From contig CAJTKE010000002.1 of NCBI GenBank assembly GCA_910576865.1, positions 62,001 to 126,000 on the forward strand: a stretch of DNA of 64,000 bases, written 5' to 3'. Numbering within the stretch: the first letter of the stretch is position 1; each line of letters opens with the position of its first letter. The stretch comes from an uncultured Oscillibacter sp. (GTDB lineage: Bacteria; Bacillota; Clostridia; Oscillospirales; Oscillospiraceae). This document shows, one piece after another, positions 34,150 to 41,012 of the stretch. The translations under genes were made by a program, and so were the position numbers. The notes beneath the pieces are model-generated. The model worked only from the letters and a program-made list of their open reading frames with translations, ran no database searches and was not told the DNA's origin.

Positions 34150-34530
34150 ATGGAAATCATCATCCGCAACACCGGGGGACAGCCCATCTACGAGCAGATC
34201 TACTCCCAGCTCAAGGCCCAGATCATCGCCGGGGCCCTGTCGCCGGGGGAGGCGCTGCCCTCCATCCGGGCCCTGGCCAAGGACCTGAAGATATCCGTCA
34301 TCACCACCAAGCGGGCCTATGACGAGCTGGAGGCCGAGGGCTTCCTGTACACCGTGGCCGGGAAGGGCTGCTTCGTGGCGGAGAAGAACCTGGACCTGAT
34401 CCGGGAGCAGCAGCTCAAGGAGCTGGAGAGCCACCTCACCGCCGCCGCCGGGCTTGCCAAGTCCTGCGGCCTGACGGTGGAAGAACTGTTCGGCATGCTG
34501 CGCGTCTTGTTAGAGGAGGAGAACTTATGA
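34150..34530 (+). CDS. GntR-family (YtrA-type) transcriptional repressor
   Basis: 126 aa. The winged helix covers about 10-75 (GGQPIYEQIYSQLKAQIIAGALSPGEALPSIR ends in the recognition region LAKDLKISVITTKRAYDEL). The short C-terminal helical tail of about 45 residues is the YtrA subtype, which regulates ABC transporters. It overlaps the ATPase gene by 4 bases and is followed by a permease, the classical ytr arrangement. It probably autoregulates through the operator upstream. Confidence 0.9.
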   Translation: MEIIIRNTGGQPIYEQIYSQLKAQIIAGALSPGEALPSIRALAKDLKISVITTKRAYDELEAEGFLYTVAGKGCFVAEKNLDLIREQQLKELESHLTAAAGLAKSCGLTVEELFGMLRVLLEEENL

Positions 34531-35378
34531 ACGCCATTGAATTATCCCACATCCACAAGTCCTTCGGCGAGTTCGCCATTCAGGACCTGTGCCTCACGGT
34601 GCCCAGCGGCACCATTTGCGGACTGGTCGGCGAGAACGGCGCGGGCAAGTCCACCACCATCCGCCTGCTGATGAACGCCCTGCGCCCCGACGGCGGGATC
34701 GCCAGGGTCCTGGGGGTGGACGCGGCCAGCCCGGAGTTCCGGGAGGTCAAGGAGGATATCGGCGTCGTCCTGGACGAGGCCTACTATCCCGAGACCCTCA
34801 CCGTCGTCCAGGTGGGGAAGGTCATGGCGGGGACCTACCGGCGCTGGGACCAGGGGGTTTACGAGGGTTACCTCCGCCGCTTCGACCTGCCGGGGAAGAA
34901 GCCCTTCAAGGACTTTTCCCGGGGCATGAAGATGAAGCTGGCCATCGCCGTGGCCCTGAGCCACCAGCCCAAGCTCCTGATTCTGGACGAGGCCACCAGC
35001 GGCCTGGACCCCATCGTCCGGGACGAGGTGCTGGAGATTTTCAACGAGTTCACCCGGGAGGAGGACCACTCCATTTTGATCTCCTCCCACATTCTCAGCG
35101 ACCTGGAAAAGCTCTGCGACTACATCGCCTTCCTCCACCAGGGACGGCTGCTCTTCTGCGACGAGAAGGACCGGCTGCTGGAGACCTACGGCGTCTTCGC
35201 CGGGACGGCGGAGCAGCTGGAGAGCCTCCGGGAGGAGGCCGTCCTGGGCCGGGAGGCCAGCGGCTACGGCGGCGTCCGGGCCCTGGTGCGCCGGGAGGAG
35301 GTCCCGGCGGGGCTGGAGCTGGAGCGGGCGAGCGTGGAGGACATCATCCTCTTCATGGTGAAAGGAGCGAAAAAATGA
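34527..35378 (+). CDS. ABC transporter ATP-binding protein
   Basis: 283 aa. Walker A GENGAGKST, a signature-like FSRGMKMKLA and Walker B LLILDEATSGLDP are present, then the H-loop ISSHILSD. The extra C-terminal 60 residues are typical of drug/lantibiotic-type exporters. It pairs with the membrane protein encoded next, overlapping it by 4 bases (ATGA). Regulated by the GntR protein upstream. Substrate unknown. Confidence 0.93.
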   Translation: MNAIELSHIHKSFGEFAIQDLCLTVPSGTICGLVGENGAGKSTTIRLLMNALRPDGGIARVLGVDAASPEFREVKEDIGVVLDEAYYPETLTVVQVGKVMAGTYRRWDQGVYEGYLRRFDLPGKKPFKDFSRGMKMKLAIAVALSHQPKLLILDEATSGLDPIVRDEVLEIFNEFTREEDHSILISSHILSDLEKLCDYIAFLHQGRLLFCDEKDRLLETYGVFAGTAEQLESLREEAVLGREASGYGGVRALVRREEVPAGLELERASVEDIILFMVKGAKK

Positions 35379-35959
35379 AAGCGCTGATTCAGAAGGATTT
35401 CTATGTGATCTGGAAACAGATGCGAATTTTTGTCGTCATCATTTTGCTGCTGTCCATCATGAACAGCGCGTTCAACATCGTGTTCCTGGTGGTCTGGTGC
35501 TCCATGCTGCCCTACACGGCCATGGCCTATGACGAGCGGAGCCACTGGAACCAGCTTGCGGCCATGATGCCCTATTCCAGGCGGGACGTCGTGCTGAGCA
35601 AGTACGTGCTGGGTTGGCTGTGCATGGCGGCGGCGAGCATTTTGTGCCTGGCGGCCCGTGTGGTTCTGGGGCACTTTCTCGAAAACGAGGTGGACACCTC
35701 CATCGTGCTGACCAGCCTCTGTCTGGGCGTGATTTCCCTGGATATCACCCTGCCCGCGGTCATGCGTTTCGGCGTGGAGCGGGGCCGGATGATCTTCATG
35801 GTGGTGATCTTCGGCGCGGCCCTCGGGGCGGGCGTTGCCCTGGACTCGGTGGACATCCCCAGCGTTCCCCTGCCCGTTATGGCCCTGCTGCCCCTGGCGG
35901 CGGTGGTTCTGACGGCGGTATCCATCCCCCTGTCCATGAAGCTCTACCAGGTGAACTGA
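35375..35959 (+). CDS. ABC-2-type permease subunit
   Basis: 194 aa with six predicted helices and a short cytoplasmic start (MKALIQKDFYVIWKQMRIF), typical of ABC-2 membrane subunits in YtrC/BcrB-like exporters. Its ATG overlaps the ATPase stop. The MMPYSRRDVVLSKY segment is the conserved cytoplasmic coupling region. Confidence 0.88.
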   Translation: MKALIQKDFYVIWKQMRIFVVIILLLSIMNSAFNIVFLVVWCSMLPYTAMAYDERSHWNQLAAMMPYSRRDVVLSKYVLGWLCMAAASILCLAARVVLGHFLENEVDTSIVLTSLCLGVISLDITLPAVMRFGVERGRMIFMVVIFGAALGAGVALDSVDIPSVPLPVMALLPLAAVVLTAVSIPLSMKLYQVN

Positions 35960-35972
35960 AAGGAGGCGCGCG

Positions 35973-36062
35973 ATGCCGCATGTACCCAATGATCTGCTTC
36001 TGCTCCTCTTGCTGCTGCCCCTTCTGGACCGGCTCTGGAAGCTGTGGAGGGACCGAAAGTAA
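35973..36062 (+). CDS. 29-aa leucine-rich single-span small protein
   Basis: The ORF reads MPHVPNDLLLLLLLLPLLDR and ends WKLWRDRK. An AAAGGAGG ribosome site lies 5 bases before the ATG, and the TAA directly abuts the ATG of the next gene. The layout is a hydrophobic Leu-rich helix followed by a basic C-terminus, as in small membrane regulators. Its place between the ABC permease and a zinc-ribbon protein, with ideal translation signals, argues that it is real. No homologue is known to me. Confidence 0.6.
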   Translation: MPHVPNDLLLLLLLLPLLDRLWKLWRDRK

Positions 36063-36281
36063 ATGAAGAACACGAAACGCTGCCCCGTCTGCGGCTCCGG
36101 GGACATCATCCGGGTTCCCGACAACGCCCACCGCTATCTTGCCAACAGCATCTGCATTACCCGCTTCGCCACGGTGAAGAGAATCCCGGTGGCCCGCTAC
36201 GTCTGTCACGACTGCGGATATCTGGAGAACTGGGTGGAAAACCAGCACGACCGGGACGAGATCGCCCGGGCCTGGGGATAA
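36063..36281 (+). CDS. Small zinc-ribbon protein
   Basis: 72 aa. Two CxxC knuckles (CPVCGSGD and CHDCGYLE) about 40 residues apart form a zinc ribbon. No other domain is visible. It is the last gene of the GntR-ABC operon and begins exactly at the stop of the 29-aa ORF. Function unknown. Confidence 0.8.
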   Translation: MKNTKRCPVCGSGDIIRVPDNAHRYLANSICITRFATVKRIPVARYVCHDCGYLENWVENQHDRDEIARAWG

Positions 36282-36283
36282 GA

Positions 36284-36312
36284 AAAGGGCCCTCCATGAT
36301 GGAGGGCCTTTT
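36284..36312 (+). terminator. Terminator of the GntR-ABC operon
   Basis: GGCCCTCC-ATGAT-GGAGGGCC flanked by AAAA and TTTT; probably serves both strands because a minus-strand gene ends 4 bases beyond. Confidence 0.85.
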
Positions 36313-36315
36313 CCT

Positions 36316-36990
36316 TTACATGCCCTGCAAACTCCGCTGGAGAAGCCCCATCAGGGTCTCCGCGTGGGCGTAGGACTGCTTGCTCAGCTCCTCAAAGAGC
36401 TTGGTGAGGCAGGGGTCCAGGCTGTCCTCGGCGGAGCGGGCGTAGTTCAGCCCGCTGCACGCCGCGGCGTGGTACCGCTCCCGGAGGGCGGGGCGCCAGC
36501 GGCCCACGTAGACCCGCTCCGTGCTGACACTGGGCCGGTGGCACTGGCCGGTGATGAGGTAGTGGGCCGCCATGAGCCGCCGGGCTTGCTCCTGGAGGTC
36601 CGCCGCCATGTCCCGCAGATCCTTCCGGGCCCAGGACGGGGCCTGCCGGGCCAGGGCCAGGAGATAACGCCGGTCCGACAGCGCCGCCTCAATGTAGCCG
36701 GAGATCACGTCCAGCAGCTCCGCCGCCTCGGTGCCCATGCAGCAGGGATTCCGCTCCGCGCCGGGAAGCTGTCCCTCGGGAATGGCCGGAACGGGGACGG
36801 CGGGTCTCTCCGGCGCGGGGGGGAGGCGGTCGGCCGCCGGGGCGGCGGGTACGGCGGATACCTCCGACCGGACCGCCGTCTGCTGGACGGACATGCCGGG
36901 GTAGGGCTCCAGGTTGGGGGCTACCCGCTGCCAGATGCGGTCGTACTGGCGGAAATCGTAAACTTCCGGGGTTTGAGTGGTATGTTCCAT
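36316..36990 (-). CDS. Ferritin-like helical protein with proline-rich linker
   Basis: 224 aa from the ATG behind a GGAGGGA site. A short N-terminal part and a Pro/Ala-rich linker (about 40-78) precede an alpha-helical domain (about 85-224) with Glu and Tyr spacing suggestive of a ferritin-like four-helix bundle (EAAELLDVISGYIEAALSDR, AHAETLMGLLQRS). The fold is inferred; iron ligands cannot be confirmed by eye. It is transcribed away from the suf genes across a shared palindrome. Confidence 0.5.
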   Translation of the reverse strand: MEHTTQTPEVYDFRQYDRIWQRVAPNLEPYPGMSVQQTAVRSEVSAVPAAPAADRLPPAPERPAVPVPAIPEGQLPGAERNPCCMGTEAAELLDVISGYIEAALSDRRYLLALARQAPSWARKDLRDMAADLQEQARRLMAAHYLITGQCHRPSVSTERVYVGRWRPALRERYHAAACSGLNYARSAEDSLDPCLTKLFEELSKQSYAHAETLMGLLQRSLQGM

Positions 36991-37042
36991 GAGGGGTCCC
37001 TCCTTTTCCCCCCAGTGTATGCGGCGGGCAAAAAAACCGTTA

Positions 37043-37060
37043 CTGTTGCGTTTGCAACAG
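37043..37060. promoter_or_regulatory. Palindrome between the ferritin-like gene and sufC
   Basis: CTGTTGC-GTTT-GCAACAG, perfect 7-bp arms. Placed in the divergent promoter region, it could bind an iron or Fe-S responsive regulator (inference). Confidence 0.5.
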
Positions 37061-37111
37061 ATAAGAGAGGCGCTTTTGGGTAAAATGTAGGGGAAATCCC
37101 AAGCGGCCGCA

Positions 37112-37140
37112 TTGCTTTTTCCTGTCGTATCTGATAGAAT
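37112..37140 (+). promoter_or_regulatory. sufC-sufB promoter
   Basis: -35 TTGCTT, 17-bp spacer, extended -10 TGA-TAGAAT. Confidence 0.6.
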
Positions 37141-37179
37141 ACTGGCTGGAATTGTTTCACGCGCAAAGGAGGAACCCTC

Positions 37180-37920
37180 ATGCTGGAACTGAAGCACCTC
37201 AGCTACGCCGTCCACGAGGACGGCGGGGAGCTGGGTATTTTGAACGACATTTCCCTCACCGTCGGCGACGGGCGGCTGGTGGTCTTCACCGGGCCCAACG
37301 GCGGCGGGAAGACCACCCTGGCGAAGAGCATCATGGGCCTTGTGCGGCCCACCGCCGGGCGGATTCTCTGGGACGGGAGGGACATCACGGACCTCGGCAT
37401 CACGGAGCGGGCGCGGCTGGGCATCAGCTACGGCTTCCAGCAGCCCCCCCGGTTCAAGGGGCTGACGGTCCGGGACCTGCTGACCCTGGCCAGCGGGGAC
37501 GAAAAGATCTCCAAGGACCGCTGCTGCCAGTACCTCACCCGGGTGGGCCTGTGCGCCAACGACTACCTGGACCGGGAGGTGGACGCCTCCCTCTCCGGCG
37601 GAGAGGTGAAGCGGATTGAAATCGCCTCCATCCTGGCCCGCCAGGGGAAGCTGATGATCTTCGACGAGCCGGAGGCGGGCATTGACCTGTGGTCCTTCGC
37701 CCGGCTGACGGAGACCTTCGAGCAGCTCCACGCCGCCGGAGGGGCCACCATGATCATCATCTCCCACCAGGAGCGCATCATCTCCCTGGCGGACGAGGTC
37801 ATCGTGGTGGGGGACGGGCGGCTCCGCCACCGGGGGACCCCGGCGGAGATTCTGCCCCGGATTCTGGCGGACACCCTGGGCACCTGCCCGGTGCTGACGA
37901 AGGAGGCGATGGCGCAATGA
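37180..37920 (+). CDS. sufC: SufC-like Fe-S assembly ATPase
   Basis: 246 aa. Walker A GPNGGGKTTL, the SufC-type LSGGEVKRIEIA signature and Walker B LMIFDEPEAGIDLWSF (the EAGID variant is typical of SufC) are present. It binds the SufB-type scaffold and drives cluster assembly by ATP hydrolysis. It overlaps the next gene by 4 bases. No sufD, sufS or sufU is nearby, which matches the minimal two-gene system of many anaerobes. Confidence 0.9.
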   Translation: MLELKHLSYAVHEDGGELGILNDISLTVGDGRLVVFTGPNGGGKTTLAKSIMGLVRPTAGRILWDGRDITDLGITERARLGISYGFQQPPRFKGLTVRDLLTLASGDEKISKDRCCQYLTRVGLCANDYLDREVDASLSGGEVKRIEIASILARQGKLMIFDEPEAGIDLWSFARLTETFEQLHAAGGATMIIISHQERIISLADEVIVVGDGRLRHRGTPAEILPRILADTLGTCPVLTKEAMAQ

Positions 37921-38840
37921 TGGATACCGAGATCGACCGGGGCCTGCTGGAGAAAATCGCGGACCTCATCGGCAAGCCCGTGGGGGCTTTCAACATCCGG
38001 AAGGACTCCGGCTGTGACGGACGGCAGTCCACGGAACACATTGAGATCACTTCCAAAGAGGACAAGCCCGGCATCGACATCCGGGTGAAGCCCGGCACCG
38101 TGGGGGAGACCTGCCACATCCCCGTCATCATCACGAAGTCCGGCCTCCGGGAGATGGTCTACAACGACTTCTTCATCGGAGAGGGCTGTGACGTGGACAT
38201 CGTGGCGGGCTGCGGAATTCACAACTGCGGCAAAGAGGAGTCCCGACACGACGGAATCCATACCTTCCACGTGGGCAGGGGCTCCAGAGTCCGCTACACG
38301 GAAAAGCACTACGGAGAGGGGGACGGAACCGGCGGCCGGGTGATGAACCCGGAGACCGTGGTCTATCTGGAGGAGGGGGCCTCCATCCAGATGGAGACCG
38401 TCCAGATCCGGGGCATCGACTCCACGAAACGGACGACGAAGATCGTCTGCGGCAAGGGGGCCGAGGCCGTGGTCACCGAGCGCCTGCTGACCCACGGGGA
38501 CCAGACGGCGGAGAGCGACATGGAGATCATCCTGGACGGCGAGGATTCCAAGGGCCGGGTCATCTCCCGCTCCGTTGCCCAGGACAAGTCCGAGCAGGTC
38601 TTCTATCCCCGCATGGTGGGCAACGCTCAGTGCTTCGGCCATGTCCAGTGCGACTCCATCATCATGGGGGAGGCCAAAATCAAATCCATCCCCGCCATCA
38701 CGGCCAACTGCACCGAGGCCCAGCTGGTCCACGAGGCGGCCATCGGCAAGATCGCAGGGGACCAGCTTCTGAAGCTGGAGACCTTGGGCCTCACCGAGGA
38801 GGAGGCCGAGGACTGCATCCTCAAGGGCTTCCTGGCATAG
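37917..38840 (+). CDS. sufB: SufB/SufD-like scaffold (minimal SUF type)
   Basis: 307 aa, much shorter than classic SufB (about 480). The right-handed beta-helix core with HTFHVGRGSRVRYTEKHYGEG and MVGNAQCFGHVQCDSIIMGE is SufB/SufD-like, and the C-terminal HEAAIGKIAGDQLLKLETLGL is the conserved helix that contacts SufC. Cysteines in the core are candidate cluster ligands. It is the only SufB-family protein here, so it probably forms a B2C2 complex. Confidence 0.88.
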   Translation: MMDTEIDRGLLEKIADLIGKPVGAFNIRKDSGCDGRQSTEHIEITSKEDKPGIDIRVKPGTVGETCHIPVIITKSGLREMVYNDFFIGEGCDVDIVAGCGIHNCGKEESRHDGIHTFHVGRGSRVRYTEKHYGEGDGTGGRVMNPETVVYLEEGASIQMETVQIRGIDSTKRTTKIVCGKGAEAVVTERLLTHGDQTAESDMEIILDGEDSKGRVISRSVAQDKSEQVFYPRMVGNAQCFGHVQCDSIIMGEAKIKSIPAITANCTEAQLVHEAAIGKIAGDQLLKLETLGLTEEEAEDCILKGFLA

Positions 38841-38985
38841 TCGGAAGAAACTCCGCCCGCTCCACTTCCGCCGCATCGGCGGCGAAAGTTACGCTCTGCT
38901 CCATTCCTTCCTCCTCTCCCCACGAAAACCGCTTCGCTGGGTTTTCGCGGGGGCCCCAAAAGCATATAACAAAAAGCCCCGCCGG

Positions 38986-39021
38986 AAGGGAGAGGTAACG
39001 TAAGGAAGTTACCTCTCCCTT
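38986..39021 (+). terminator. Hairpin at the left border of the low-GC insertion
   Basis: AAGGGAGAGGTAAC and GTTACCTCTCCCTT form a perfect 14-bp stem with an 8-base loop. It terminates suf transcription, and base composition changes sharply right after it. Confidence 0.75.
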
Positions 39022-39087
39022 ATTATTTGCAGACAGCCGAAAGTGATTGGATTACAGGGACTATTCAACACTTTGGAGGTTAATGTC

Positions 39088-39456
39088 ATGGAAAAGTCTA
39101 TATTTGAGCAAATAGGTGGAACTTATCATCGAGAAGGAGATTACTTTCTCCCAAATCTCACTGTGCCGGCAAACGCCCCTGTTGGTATCTGGGGCCAGCG
39201 CAGGCGGCAGTATCTGCGAGAACACAGGAAAGCTCTTTACAACACCTTGCTACTCAGCGGGAAGCTGAATAGCCACTTGGCTGGTATCAATCAGCAGGCA
39301 AACGATATGTTTTCTCAGCTTGTAGAGCAGATGGCAGAGCAAGAGGGTATCACTGAACAGCTTAAAGCGGATAGCCAGATGGAATGGGCGGGCCGAATGA
39401 ACAATATTCGTTCTGCGGTGGAAGAAATAGTGAACACAGAAATTATATTTACCTAA
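39088..39456 (+). CDS. tnpV: TnpV-family transposon-encoded protein
   Basis: 122 aa. The start MEKSIFEQIGGTYHREGDYF, the WGQRRRQYLREHRKALY block and the end WAGRMNNIRSAVEEIVNTEII are characteristic of TnpV, an accessory gene of Tn4451-type mobilizable elements. GGAGGT ribosome site. Lower GC than the flanking host genes. No transposase lies in this segment, so it is probably a leftover of an element. Confidence 0.88.
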   Translation: MEKSIFEQIGGTYHREGDYFLPNLTVPANAPVGIWGQRRRQYLREHRKALYNTLLLSGKLNSHLAGINQQANDMFSQLVEQMAEQEGITEQLKADSQMEWAGRMNNIRSAVEEIVNTEIIFT

Positions 39457-39590
39457 ATGAATGGTGCCCATGCTCACGAACAAATTTCGCGGGCATGGGC
39501 GCTTTACTGAAACAGCTTGACTAATTTCGTTCAAACGAATATAATGATAGTGAAATATGGCAGATTTTGAAGCAGTTTGAGGTGTCAAAC

Positions 39591-39797
39591 GTGAACGAAT
39601 TTATTACGGTTCAGGAAGCCGCCGAAAAATGGGGTATAACGCCACGGCAAGTCCAAATTCTTTGTAAAGAGGGACGAATTGCTGGAGTAGCGCGTATGAG
39701 CCGGATTTGGATTATTCCAAGAGACGCAAAGAAACCAACGGGAGATAAAAGGCGCAATACGGGAGGAAAAGATGATGCTACAAAGCACCATGTTTGA
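39591..39797 (+). CDS. Small helix-turn-helix (excisionase/MerR-like) protein
   Basis: 68 aa from a GTG with a GAGGTG site. EFITVQEAAEKWGITPRQVQILCKEGRIAGVARM is the winged helix-turn-helix of the excisionase/DNA-binding family found beside many restriction-modification genes. Its end overlaps the methyltransferase start by 26 bases. The longer TTG start lacks a ribosome site. Confidence 0.75.
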   Translation: MNEFITVQEAAEKWGITPRQVQILCKEGRIAGVARMSRIWIIPRDAKKPTGDKRRNTGGKDDATKHHV

Positions 39798-40293
39798 ACA
39801 ACAAAAAATAGACTTATCCTCCGCACCGTGGACAATGCACGAATTTTTTGCCGGAAGTGGACTTGTGGCCTATGGTTTAAAGGGGATGTTTGCGCCTGTT
39901 TGGGCTAACGATATCAGCGAGCAAAAGGCAACTGTTTATAAAGCTAACTTTGGTGATAACCATTTTGAACTTGATGATATCAAAAATATTCGAGGATATG
40001 AGTTACCGTGCGCCCATTTGTCGTGGGCCAGCTTTCCCTGCCAAGATTTGTCATTAGCCGGTTCGTTGGGCGGTATCCATGCGTCGAGAAGCGGACTTGT
40101 ATGGGAATGGCTGCGTGTTTTAGACGAGATGGAACAACGTCCCAAAATTTTGCTGTTAGAAAACGTAGTTGGGCTTCTTTCCACAAGTAAAGGCAATAAT
40201 TATCACATCCTCCACACGGCCCTTGTCGAGCGTGGCTATGATTGCGGAGCAATCGTGTTAACAAAAATTGCGGAGGCAGTATACGATGATTAA
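39772..40293 (+). pseudogene. C5-cytosine DNA methyltransferase, internally deleted
   Basis: 173 aa; intact enzymes have 330 or more. Motif I (EFFAGSGLVAYGLKG), motif IV with the catalytic cysteine (FPCQDLS) and motif VI (LLENVVG) are intact. Just after GAIVL, where the motif-VIII region should begin, the sequence jumps to TKIAEAVYDD and stops. That tail and its embedded ribosome site look like the normal gene end, so an in-frame internal deletion is likely. Without the target-recognition region and motifs IX-X it cannot be a working methyltransferase. Confidence 0.8.
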
Positions 40294-40819
40294 TCCAGAA
40301 GAACGCTTGAAAGCATTTCAAGCTGAAAACAATATTTTTACCAAAGGCCCGCTATCGCTGGTCGTGCAGTTTACTCGTTTGGTGCAGGACAAGCAGTTTC
40401 CGTTGAATCCTGATGATTTTCAGACCAGCAGCAAGGGGCAAGTAGCTGGGTTAGGCGGCGGAAATCTGAAAAAGATTTTGAAAGAGCATAGCATTACCCA
40501 ACTTAAAATTTATTTTTCAGATTTTTTCGATGTGGATGAGGATATTATTGAATCTTATGGTGCTGTGAATATTTCTCTGATAAATGATATGCCCCTCTTT
40601 GTAGATCCATTTCTGTTATTTAATAGCGAGAAACCAGAATATTAACAAATTCATGCTGAGATCATTCGCTATTTATTGTTTTTGCAACAGCAGGCGGGAA
40701 ACTATGACACGCCGCCTAAAGGAATGCTATCGTCATGCTATAGCATATTATGTACCAAGCCAACAATAAATAAGATAAAAAACCGTCCTGTTGAATTTGT
40801 CATCCAGCAGGGCGGTTAA
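40286..40819 (+). pseudogene. Fused and interrupted defence-type gene remnant
   Basis: From the ATG (GGAGG site) 119 residues are open, then a TAA at 40643-40645. The same frame continues open for 57 codons with plausible protein (QIHAEIIRYLLFLQQQ). The first part, up to about KKILKEHSITQ, resembles a small protein often found after cytosine methyltransferases (DUF4928-like, tentative). The rest, from LKIYFSDFFDVDEDII, looks like the N-terminus of a different protein. So two gene starts appear joined in frame and then broken by a nonsense codon. Confidence 0.6.
40781..40817 (+). terminator. Hairpin ending the low-GC remnant
   Basis: AACCGTCCTG and CAGGGCGGTT pair over 10 bp with one G-U. It is followed by TAATATATAG. 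Between here and the chemoreceptor promoter nothing else is seen. Confidence 0.5.
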
Positions 40820-40871
40820 TATATAGTCGACGAACTTGAGGAGAGATAAAAAGGGGGGAGGAAAAAGGCAC

Positions 40872-40900
40872 TTCCATTTCCCATAAATTTATGCTATACT
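40872..40900 (+). promoter_or_regulatory. Promoter of the chemoreceptor operon
   Basis: Extended -10 TGC-TATACT with a weak -35 TTCCAT at 17 bp. Confidence 0.45.
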
Positions 40901-41012
40901 GATTCAAGTCAATTGCTGCCAGTCCAGCCGGGCGTGATGTCCGCGGGAAGGGTACAAGAGGCTTTTATTCTGTCTACTGACAAAAATCATCAGGAAAAGG
41001 AGCGACTGAAAC

